Positions 14,107 to 21,659 of a stretch of 22,627 nucleotides of DNA are shown one piece after another. Below the pieces are notes generated by a model. That model saw only the letters and a list, made by a program, of their open reading frames with translations. It was not told the DNA's origin and ran no database searches. Source of the DNA: a virus. The stretch lies in the IMG/VR virus record IMGVR_UViG_3300013233_000650, positions 1 through 22,627 of that record; one strand, written 5' to 3'. Each line of letters opens with the position of its first letter. Position 1 is the stretch's first letter. The position numbers and the translations under genes were made by a program.

Positions 14107-17100
14107 ATGTCAACTTTCAAAGCGCCAGGTGATGCACCATTTCAGATTAAATCAGAAGGTGAAACCATTTCAATCTCATTCAAGGAAGGATTACCAACAA
14201 CAGGCCAAGGCTTAGTTGAATGGAATATTCCTGCACCAGCCAGAGGATGTGCTGAAGGAAATGTTGGAGCGTATTGTGGCTTTGTGGTTTTAATAAGTGA
14301 TAAACCTCTACAACCAAAACACTCTCCAGTTAATGGCAATTATTATACTCCAGATAACACTGCAAACTCAGATGTTCACGCTGGTGATAATATCAATGGC
14401 GCTAATGTGGTGGGAGCCTTCTATGAAGGAACTTCCATTAACCAAGGAAATGAGCCAACAACATCTTTTGTTATAAACGATATTCTCCCGAATACCCCCT
14501 ATTATGTTGCTGGTTATGCAGTTGATTGTCAAGGACGGTATCATACAGATGGTGTACGTGCATATTCTGCAGATTACGGAACAGTGGAAGCTGCGGGAAC
14601 ATCCAGCAATCAAATTATTAAATTAAACAGTGGAGATGGTGTATTACCTACCGATGGAACTTTCCTTGTTCCTGGAATGAACTATGGGTTTGATATTGAA
14701 ATAAATTCAACATTTCCAGAAGCAGCTGGCCGTCGAGTAGTAAGAACAATCATTGATGGTATTAATGCAAGCACATACGAAGCTATGGTTAATGAAATAA
14801 ACAAATCATTATCACTTGCACAACAACCAATGCAATCTCCCGTACCTCCAAATACTGATCGATATTACTGGGATGGTACATCATTATTTCAGTTTGATGG
14901 GACATCCAATCAACCATTATCTGCGATTTTGGAAACAGCTGATCCTGGTGCTCCATCTATTGGTGATTATTGGTTTAATGGAACTACTCTGCGCATGTGG
15001 GGAATTCCATTAGCGTCTCAATGGAATGATATAGATTATGTTAAATATAATGAATCACCAACAACATTAACTGCTGGTGATGATTATTGGTTTGATGGGA
15101 CTAATGGATATAAAAGATGTGGAGCTACCTGGTGCCAGGAAGTATTATACAATCAAATAATTGATCCTTTATTGCCAGCTGTTATAGATGATTGTGGTAA
15201 TTATTGGTTTGATACTGCATCATCCACTTTAAACCACAGAAATATAGAAACAAATAACTGGGACGTTGAATACGCTATAACATGGGATGTTAGCCCAAAT
15301 GCCATCATAGATGGATCGTATTGGTTTGATATTGACACTGATAAATTATATATTCGTGATACTGGTGCATGGGTAGAGATCCTACCATCTGCGGATGTTA
15401 CATTGTCGACAGACTTGCGGGTATTGATATCTGACGTTATTCCTGATGTTCCCGTTGAAAATTTATATTGGTACAATCCAACAACAGAAGAATTATCACT
15501 ATACAACACAACAACATTGGTATTTGATCCCACCACACTTTTAGTGTGGACTGGAGATCCAACCGATACAAAATCGTGTGATTTGTGGTGGGATTCTGTA
15601 AGTGATTCACTATTTAAATGGGACATTGTTCACTTAGAATGGGACGCAGTAACTTCTTTTGTTCAACAAGAAACTGATCCTTTATCTGCCCCGATCATAA
15701 ACATAGATGAATTGTGGTACGTATCAACAACAAATACCATGTCCCGTTTTGATGGGACAGCTTGGAGAGACGTTACATTCCTCAATAACCCAACTGACCC
15801 TGCTATTCCTGTCGCACAAACTGGTTGGTGGAATGATGTTACAAACAAATGGTACATATGGGATACTCCAATCGCAAGTCAGTGGAATGTAATTGATCCA
15901 ACTGTATCTCCTATAGATCCAAATGCAGTACCACCATCAACTCTATGGTTCAATACAGCAACAACAGCGTTATATGAACGTGTTGGAGCTTCATGGGTTG
16001 CTCTGCCTTTTTCTACTGTTGAATTTGCTCAACCGGTTGGAACGTTATGGTTCAACAACGCAACAAATGAGTTATTTGAATGGAATGGAAATTCCTGGAT
16101 CACATCAACACCTCTCGTTGTTGCAAGTCTAAACAATGATGGTGACTTAATGTTTGAAACAACATTTACTGGGACAGGAGCCTTTTTAATGGTTCTAGTT
16201 CCATTTGCTGCCAATTCCCAAGCGAATCCAAGCGAATTAGCAACAGGTGTTGCAGGTCACGACTTCTTTAATTATGGTATTTTTGATTACGTATCAACTA
16301 CATCCTCAACTGTTGATCGCGAATCATTCCTATTTGATAACTTACCACGAGCATTCGTTCAGAAGCAAACATATGGAACTGATGGGGTAGATGACGTTCC
16401 TAGTTACGATATGATAGGAGTTGGAGATGATGGATCACCTGATGAGCGTAGAAATCTAGCTGATCGTATCATGCAACAATTGGGATATCCAACTGTCGAT
16501 GTTGAGATTACTCCAAGCCAATTAAACATTGCAATTGATTTAGCATTAAGTGAACTGAGAGAAAGATCATCAGCAGCATATACCCGAGGTTTCTTTTTCT
16601 TGGATGTCGAACCACACAAACAAAGCTATCAATTAACAGACAAAACTGTTGGATTTAATACAGTAGTTACTGTAATGGGAGCAACACGAATGACTTCAGC
16701 ATTTTTAAGTGGTGCTAATGGTGGTGGTGTGTATGGTCAAGTTGTATTACAGCAATTGTATAATATGGGATCATTTGATTTATTAAGCTTTCACCTTATA
16801 TCCCAATATATTGAACAAATGGAAATGTTGTTCGCTACTCGATTGACTTACCATTGGGATGAATCATCAAGAACTTTAGATCTTCATAATTCTTTTTATA
16901 CACGAGAACGCATATTATTAGACGTTACAGTAGAGAGAACTGAACAAGATATACTAAAAGATCGTTGGACACGTAACTGGATTGAGCGATATTCACTAGC
17001 AGAAACAATGAGAATATTGGCACAAGTTCGTGGTAAGTATGCATCATTACCAGGAGCTGGTGGTGGAATTGCACTGAATGCTGGTGAATTGATGGCTCAA

Positions 17101-17199
17101 CATGACCAAATGAAAATGGAATTATTACAAGAAATTGATGATTACGTGGTTAATGATATTGAAGACATTGGCCAAGGCGCACAATTAGTTATTGGATAA
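14107..17199 (+). CDS. 13: Giant neck protein: Trp/Phe-repeat appendage region fused to a gp13-like domain
   Basis: A 1030-aa protein. Residues 1-160 look like a beta-sandwich, fibronectin type III-like unit (ILPNTPYYVAGYAVDCQGRY). From about 250 to 670 come eleven copies of a ~40-residue repeat with the core YWF(D/N)...T..L(Y/F).W.G..W, for example at 284 (DYWFNGTTLRMWG), 402 (SYWFDIDTDKLY) and 644 (TLWFNNATNELFEWNGNSW). From about 765 to the end is a domain like T4-type gp13: LADRIMQQLGYPTVDVEITPSQLNIAIDLAL, then QSYQLTDKTVGFNTVV, and RYSLAETMRILAQVRGKY. In T4 gp13 (about 309 aa) helps close the filled head, and the whisker gene wac precedes gene 13. Here the upstream part may be a neck appendage fused to gp13. 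AGGAG at 14094-14098 is the ribosome binding site. The gp13 call rests on the C-terminal domain only. Confidence 0.8.
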   Translation: MSTFKAPGDAPFQIKSEGETISISFKEGLPTTGQGLVEWNIPAPARGCAEGNVGAYCGFVVLISDKPLQPKHSPVNGNYYTPDNTANSDVHAGDNINGANVVGAFYEGTSINQGNEPTTSFVINDILPNTPYYVAGYAVDCQGRYHTDGVRAYSADYGTVEAAGTSSNQIIKLNSGDGVLPTDGTFLVPGMNYGFDIEINSTFPEAAGRRVVRTIIDGINASTYEAMVNEINKSLSLAQQPMQSPVPPNTDRYYWDGTSLFQFDGTSNQPLSAILETADPGAPSIGDYWFNGTTLRMWGIPLASQWNDIDYVKYNESPTTLTAGDDYWFDGTNGYKRCGATWCQEVLYNQIIDPLLPAVIDDCGNYWFDTASSTLNHRNIETNNWDVEYAITWDVSPNAIIDGSYWFDIDTDKLYIRDTGAWVEILPSADVTLSTDLRVLISDVIPDVPVENLYWYNPTTEELSLYNTTTLVFDPTTLLVWTGDPTDTKSCDLWWDSVSDSLFKWDIVHLEWDAVTSFVQQETDPLSAPIINIDELWYVSTTNTMSRFDGTAWRDVTFLNNPTDPAIPVAQTGWWNDVTNKWYIWDTPIASQWNVIDPTVSPIDPNAVPPSTLWFNTATTALYERVGASWVALPFSTVEFAQPVGTLWFNNATNELFEWNGNSWITSTPLVVASLNNDGDLMFETTFTGTGAFLMVLVPFAANSQANPSELATGVAGHDFFNYGIFDYVSTTSSTVDRESFLFDNLPRAFVQKQTYGTDGVDDVPSYDMIGVGDDGSPDERRNLADRIMQQLGYPTVDVEITPSQLNIAIDLALSELRERSSAAYTRGFFFLDVEPHKQSYQLTDKTVGFNTVVTVMGATRMTSAFLSGANGGGVYGQVVLQQLYNMGSFDLLSFHLISQYIEQMEMLFATRLTYHWDESSRTLDLHNSFYTRERILLDVTVERTEQDILKDRWTRNWIERYSLAETMRILAQVRGKYASLPGAGGGIALNAGELMAQHDQMKMELLQEIDDYVVNDIEDIGQGAQLVIG
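14860..16110 (+). repeat. Eleven diverged ~40-residue Trp/Phe repeats inside the neck protein gene
   Basis: YW or LW cores are spaced 90-140 bases apart, starting near 14863, 14959, 15077, 15197, 15314, 15458, 15578, 15707, 15823, 15938 and 16039. Each unit is a DP..P..G linker, a [YLW]W[FYW] core and a closing W. The DNA is diverged while the protein pattern is kept, so this is an old and selected repeat array. Confidence 0.8.
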
Positions 17200-17204
17200 C
17201 AATT

Positions 17205-18902
17205 ATGACAGAAGAATGCAAAAGTACTACAGGGCCTAAACATCCTGAGCCATCTACAAATGGAATAAATGGTGGATTAGCATCAGGGTGCTCCACGTTA
17301 CCTGGATCTAATATATCATGTCCCACTCCAGCCGCCGCAAGTTGTACCAATTTTCAACTATCACAAAGTGGAGATAGTTGTTTTATTGCAAGCATGGTAA
17401 GTGAATCATTAAACATTGCTGGTGCTGATATGAATGTTCATAAATTATTAGGAGTACATGAACAATGCAAAACTGTTGATGCTACCGGCAAGGGTGTATC
17501 AATATCAAACGGCTCTGTTAATGGATTTAGTTCTGACAATGCATTCACTATATTGGCCAATTCATGGCGATCAATACAAACAGGAAATGGAGTATTAGCA
17601 TCTGCGTATATTGGGTATGACTTTGGCACTGTTAAAGTCCCTGATGGTTCACGGGATGTATACAGCACATCCGCAAGCATCCGCAAACACATAACTGCTA
17701 TCACCATTAAACAATCTCCTATACAAACCAATAGAGTAACAAGAGCTAGAGTTGAACGATCAGAAGATGGAATAAAGTGGTACGGAGCAGGTATTGTAAA
17801 TCTTCCAGATGATGATTGTCTGAACACTATATTATTTAAAGAATCAGTGCTTAATAGATTTTGGAGAATACGCCCAACAGATTTCAATGGATCCACCAAT
17901 GATTATTGGGAAGTTCAAGCAATTGAAATGTTCCACAATTATATAGCAACGGATGAATCTAATGTACAAGATAAAGTATTCCTGGAAAATCGTGATCGGG
18001 AATATGACAAAGAATCGTTACTATTGAAGGGATCGTATGATTTATTAGACACTCAATCTGAATTATCGCGTTTTGGCATTGAGGTGCCATCACAATCATT
18101 TTATCTTAATGTAAGTTTTTCATCCTGTGTTGCGTTGTTAGGTAGACCACTTATCATCGGGGATATCATAGAAATGCCATCTGAAGCCCAATACTCAGCA
18201 GAAATGATACGCATATTGAAATGGATGGAAGTTACAGATGTTGCGTGGAGTACTGAAGGATATACGCCTGGGTGGCAACCAACAATGTTGCGTGTCGTAC
18301 TACAACCAGCTTATGCATCTCAAGAAACCCAAGATATTTTTGGTGATTTGGCGGAAGCTGATATCCCTGATGGTTTGGGATTAGTAGAGAATTATGGAGA
18401 CGGCAGAACTGGGGCATTCCAAGATTACTCGGACATTAGTCAAACCATAATTGCAATGGCAAAGGAAGACGTACCAGTAGCTGGTGCAGAATATACATCA
18501 CAAATTAGAAAATTTGAAGACGAAGAAATAGAAGCATTTAGAGCAGTAGCTGGTGATGAAGCTGCAGCAAAGATGAAACAAATAGGATTAAACAACAAGT
18601 CCTTGTATACCGAAAATGCCATGCCACCTAATAATTTACCATATACTGAAGGGACTGAATATCCAACAACAGCTAATCATGGGGATTATCACCGTCTAAC
18701 ATTCGAAGGATTAGCTGGTGATGTACCTACTAGACTGTTCAGATATTCCGAATCAAAGAATAGATGGATATGGTTAGAGACTGACAAACGGGCTGAATAT
18801 GATGGTGCTGAACCTAAGCTGCAAGAATATATAACAAACCCAGATCGTCAAACACAAACACGTATATTGCGTGAAGATACTAATAAGCAATGCGAGGAAT
18901 AA
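17205..18902 (+). CDS. 14: Neck protein (gp14-like) with a discoidin-like insert
   Basis: A 565-aa protein, more than twice T4 gp14 (256). Residues 1-60 are a Cys/Ser/Pro-rich low-complexity leader. About 85-245 reads as a discoidin (F5/8 type C)-like beta-sandwich: SSDNAFTILANSW..., AYIGYDFG, ITAITIKQSP, RARVERSEDGIKWYGAG and NRFWRIRP...YWEVQAIEMF, a pattern of carbohydrate-binding modules. About 250-385 resembles the T4 gp14 core: DKVFLENRDREYD, SRFGIEVPSQSFYLNVSF, then RPLIIGDIIEMPSE. A charged helical tail follows. gp14 acts with gp13 to close the head and form the connector to the tail. It starts 5 bases after the previous stop without a strong ribosome binding site, so translational coupling is likely. 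The gp14 call is moderate; the discoidin-like reading is from pattern only. Confidence 0.77.
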   Translation: MTEECKSTTGPKHPEPSTNGINGGLASGCSTLPGSNISCPTPAAASCTNFQLSQSGDSCFIASMVSESLNIAGADMNVHKLLGVHEQCKTVDATGKGVSISNGSVNGFSSDNAFTILANSWRSIQTGNGVLASAYIGYDFGTVKVPDGSRDVYSTSASIRKHITAITIKQSPIQTNRVTRARVERSEDGIKWYGAGIVNLPDDDCLNTILFKESVLNRFWRIRPTDFNGSTNDYWEVQAIEMFHNYIATDESNVQDKVFLENRDREYDKESLLLKGSYDLLDTQSELSRFGIEVPSQSFYLNVSFSSCVALLGRPLIIGDIIEMPSEAQYSAEMIRILKWMEVTDVAWSTEGYTPGWQPTMLRVVLQPAYASQETQDIFGDLAEADIPDGLGLVENYGDGRTGAFQDYSDISQTIIAMAKEDVPVAGAEYTSQIRKFEDEEIEAFRAVAGDEAAAKMKQIGLNNKSLYTENAMPPNNLPYTEGTEYPTTANHGDYHRLTFEGLAGDVPTRLFRYSESKNRWIWLETDKRAEYDGAEPKLQEYITNPDRQTQTRILREDTNKQCEE

Positions 18903-18906
18903 CATA

Positions 18907-19689
18907 ATGTCAGAGATATCAACGTATTATTACGATGGACAAATGAAGAGATATTTGGTTCAGTTTATGGCAATATTTGGTGATATGCAAATATCTGTAG
19001 GCAAAAATGCAGATTTATCTGAACGATTGGTGAAAGTTCCAATTTACGGAGCAAGCAAGGATCGAGTGGTAGCAGCTATAAAAAGCGAAAACACACAGAA
19101 TGCCCCTGTTAGATTACCAGCAATGAGTGCTTGGATGGCAACAATAGATCAAGCCCCAGAATCAAGAAAAGGAATAGGTGCTGTTCGTAGAAAAACATAC
19201 ATGCCAACTGGTGGGGTATTTCCCGATGATATTGGTGTTGTTGAACAACGTATGCCTGTTCCGTATAAATCTCAATTTGAGTTGACAATATGGACTAGCA
19301 ATACTAGCCAAATGCAACAAATACTTGAACAGATAATGATGCTATTCAATCCATCAATTCAAATACAGACAAGTGACGAGCCGTATGATTGGCAGAAATT
19401 AACAACGGTGGAGTTAGTAGACATACAACCAGAAGAAAATATTGAACCAGGAAATGATCGTAGAGTGTCCAGATATGTATTACGGTTTGAGATTCCTTTC
19501 TGGATTGGAGTTCCTGCAAAAGTTCATAACGACTTTGTATCAAAAATATACACTAGAGTGTCGGCAGTATCGGATGCTACACAAAGCTCTGATGCATTTT
19601 TGGCAGACTTAAATGATACTGACCAAGTACCAGAACTTGTGTTTGATTTAGATGGAGCCACAATAAACCTCGGACTCACTATACCTTAA
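18907..19689 (+). CDS. 15: Tail terminator / proximal sheath stabiliser (gp15-like)
   Basis: Caps the finished tail tube and sheath and joins the tail to the head. The 260 residues are near the T4 gp15 length (272). Like T4 gp15 it starts with YYYDGQMKRYLVQFMAIFGDMQI (T4: YFYNSSFRRYATLMGDLFSNIQI), followed by RLVKVPIYGASKDR, then MPVPYKSQFELTIWTSNTSQMQQILEQIMMLFNP and RRVSRYVLRFEIPFWIG, all with clear T4 counterparts. The ATG at 18907 is chosen over an upstream in-frame start at 18871 because GAGGAA (18894-18899) lies 7 bases before it and the upstream start would overlap the previous gene. Its stop codon overlaps the stop of the convergent endonuclease. Confidence 0.92.
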   Translation: MSEISTYYYDGQMKRYLVQFMAIFGDMQISVGKNADLSERLVKVPIYGASKDRVVAAIKSENTQNAPVRLPAMSAWMATIDQAPESRKGIGAVRRKTYMPTGGVFPDDIGVVEQRMPVPYKSQFELTIWTSNTSQMQQILEQIMMLFNPSIQIQTSDEPYDWQKLTTVELVDIQPEENIEPGNDRRVSRYVLRFEIPFWIGVPAKVHNDFVSKIYTRVSAVSDATQSSDAFLADLNDTDQVPELVFDLDGATINLGLTIP

Positions 19690-21542
19690 TCATCAGTAAT
19701 GATGTTTTCATTTTCCCATTTGAAAACATCATTACCACAATCCCAAATTCTATCATATCCATCTCGTTGCATATTCTGCCACTCTGTCATTTCTGGTGAA
19801 AACATTGCCAGAACCTTTTCCAATTTGTGCTTTTGAAATTTAACACGGTGGAATAATTGTTGAGTGTTTGTTGGCCTGAAATAGTAATAATTAGGCTTTG
19901 CTTGGTGCATAAACGTAAATCCTAACTTGCTGTATAACCCACCAGTGTTCCATCTTCTATCACTATACGTTACTATGGATGCTGGATCTTTCATTCGTGT
20001 GAAGTGAGAAAATAACCGAGACGCTCCACCAACAACGTTAGTGAGTAAATCATTGGAATATCTTATTAATTCCCATTCATATTTCTTCGAAAACCTGGAC
20101 TTGCTGAATGACATTGCAGCAACCAACTTCCCTTCATATTCTAATCCATATCCAACACTAGCAGTTGCACTTCCCTGTATGTGTGTTTTATTGAAAAACT
20201 TACTACTGTCAGTGAAGTTCAATACCACGATTTTTGTCTTGCGAGCATATATTACTTTATTGACGCCCAACATAGATGAAATACGCGACTTCACAATCTC
20301 TTGTTTGTTGTTCCATTCAGTGTCTGTGATTTGTACCAATCTAACACCTTTAGCAGCACAATCAATTAATTTGTTTAAATGATACCTACGTTCCTTTCCT
20401 TGATTCTCCCCATGCCAATATACTCCATTATACTCAAACGCTAGCTTAAACGAAGGTAAGTACACATCAACCTCCTTGGGAGAAATTAAATCTCTGGTAT
20501 TTGTAATCACATTTTCTGTTGGAATTAACTGCTTGATGTAATCAGCCATGTCTCGTTCTCCTTGTGAAGAACTATTGAATATTGGATCAATACCATGGTG
20601 CTTCATTCTGTCACCGACAACACTATCTGATATGCCCAGTTCTGCAGCAATCCGTTGAAAGGTTTTCTGTTGTGATATATGTTGATCCAACATCCAATCT
20701 TTATTGTCAATATTCAACAGTGCTTGTGGATCCATTTTTGCTTGGTGTGGGTTGGATACTGGTGGACTGTCCTCACCCAAATAACGATCAGCTGTTGTCC
20801 TTAGCATCTTCGTTAGTAATTCCTTTTTTTGTATTGGGTATTCCACTCCATGTGCATCCAACATGCCATCTTTTCGTAGTCGCTGTCCGTGTTCAGAACC
20901 AAAGATATTCTCATGGCCATACTTCTCCAAATTGGTTTGCTTGATTTTATCACGAACCTCTTTACTCTTGAGTGGATTGTCAACACCATATTTTTCAATT
21001 AGAGTTGCTTTCGCTTTATTTCTTATATCCTCATTGTCCAGTGGGTTCTCATGGCCATACTTCTCCAAATTGGTTTGCTTGATTTTATCACGAACCTCTT
21101 TACTCTTGAGTGAGTTATCAACACCATATTTTTCCATCATTAAATCCTTTGTTTTCTGTTTCACATCCGCCCGTTGCAGCACGTTTGCAACACCATGTTT
21201 TTTCATATTGGTTTGTCTTCTTTTTTCTTTAATTGTGTCATCAGCAGCAATGCATTTTGAACTACAAAATGTAGGAAACGTATATATGTATTTTCCATCC
21301 AGGCGCATTTTAACTGCAGTGTTGCATTGGGAACATGTTGGCTGTTGGGTTATATCCTTTAGTATGCAATGAAGCCTTGCTTTGATTGGCGCTGAGTATT
21401 GCAAAAATATAGTATAATCTAGTATCATCTGAATCAATTCTGGCAATTTATTCAGCTTCGATTGGAATCTGATGTTTAGAGAATTGTCGGTATTTATTAT
21501 TAAATATTGTTTTAATATTCTAGTGATTTGGGTTTTTGTCAT
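19686..21542 (-). CDS. Free-standing homing-type endonuclease with GNAT-like C-terminal domain
   Basis: A 618-aa protein, same architecture as the enzyme at 5178-6896. A Cys4 finger (Cys70, Cys73, Cys93, Cys97) is followed by five ~23-residue repeats with the core KIKQTNLEKYGHEN (about 105-215), probably DNA-binding. Then a helix-turn-helix (FQRIAAELGISDSVVGDRM, about 295-313), a Vsr/EDxHD-like nuclease core (KEVDVYLP at 356-363, AFEYNGVYWHGEN at 368-380, TDTEW at 406-410) and a GNAT-like domain (about 436-554; NVVGGASRLFSHF, YSDRRWNTGGLYSKLGF). AAGGAT at 21548-21553 is the ribosome binding site. It is antisense between the tail terminator and sheath genes, and its stop overlaps the gp15 stop by three bases. 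All expected nuclease residues are present, so it looks active. Confidence 0.83.
   Translation of the reverse strand: MTKTQITRILKQYLIINTDNSLNIRFQSKLNKLPELIQMILDYTIFLQYSAPIKARLHCILKDITQQPTCSQCNTAVKMRLDGKYIYTFPTFCSSKCIAADDTIKEKRRQTNMKKHGVANVLQRADVKQKTKDLMMEKYGVDNSLKSKEVRDKIKQTNLEKYGHENPLDNEDIRNKAKATLIEKYGVDNPLKSKEVRDKIKQTNLEKYGHENIFGSEHGQRLRKDGMLDAHGVEYPIQKKELLTKMLRTTADRYLGEDSPPVSNPHQAKMDPQALLNIDNKDWMLDQHISQQKTFQRIAAELGISDSVVGDRMKHHGIDPIFNSSSQGERDMADYIKQLIPTENVITNTRDLISPKEVDVYLPSFKLAFEYNGVYWHGENQGKERRYHLNKLIDCAAKGVRLVQITDTEWNNKQEIVKSRISSMLGVNKVIYARKTKIVVLNFTDSSKFFNKTHIQGSATASVGYGLEYEGKLVAAMSFSKSRFSKKYEWELIRYSNDLLTNVVGGASRLFSHFTRMKDPASIVTYSDRRWNTGGLYSKLGFTFMHQAKPNYYYFRPTNTQQLFHRVKFQKHKLEKVLAMFSPEMTEWQNMQRDGYDRIWDCGNDVFKWENENIITDD
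19696..19735. repeat. Perfect 14-bp hairpin at the convergent gp15/endonuclease junction
   Basis: GTAATGATGTTTTC (19696-19709) pairs with GAAAACATCATTAC (19722-19735) across a 12-base loop. It begins 7 bases after the gp15 stop and lies within the last codons of the endonuclease. No T tract follows on either strand, so it is not a standard intrinsic terminator. It could protect the 3' end of the late message or mark a site recognised by the element. Confidence 0.75.
20908..21112. repeat. 67-bp exact direct repeat from a 138-bp internal duplication
   Basis: Positions 20908-20974 and 21046-21112 are identical over 67 bases and are offset by 138 bases (46 codons, two 23-residue units). Similarity continues past 20974/21112 with a few changes. 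It lies in the EKYG repeat region of the endonuclease and indicates recent in-frame duplication. Confidence 0.92.
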
Positions 21543-21567
21543 TTTTCATCCTTCTGTGTATAGCCCT

Positions 21568-21596
21568 AGTATACCCGTATTTATAATTATCTACAA
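21568..21596 (-). promoter_or_regulatory. Sigma70-type promoter for the third endonuclease
   Basis: Minus strand: -35 TTGTAG (21591-21596), 17 bases, -10 TATACT (21568-21573), with transcription expected from near 21561, 8 bases before the ribosome binding site at 21548-21553. A TATAAATA late box on the same strand (21578-21585) lies between the two boxes, so late transcription of the endonuclease is also possible. Confidence 0.55.
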
Positions 21597-21613
21597 CAGA
21601 ATAAGCGTAATTG

Positions 21614-21621
21614 TATAAATA
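21614..21621 (+). promoter_or_regulatory. Late promoter box (TATAAATA) for the tail sheath gene
   Basis: Exact T4 late consensus, 38 bases before the sheath ATG, with AGGAG at 21647-21651 in the leader. It fits a highly expressed late protein. Confidence 0.75.
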
Positions 21622-21659
21622 CATATAACTAACTAACACCCCCAAAAGGAGAACAACAA

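Noticed and set aside
19696-19735. Hairpin considered as an intrinsic terminator
   Set aside because: The stem is perfect but AT-rich, and no T tract follows on either strand.
20863-21372. 169-codon plus-strand frame opposite the third endonuclease
   Set aside because: It follows the repeat structure of the endonuclease on the other strand, and no ribosome binding site or known motif is seen.
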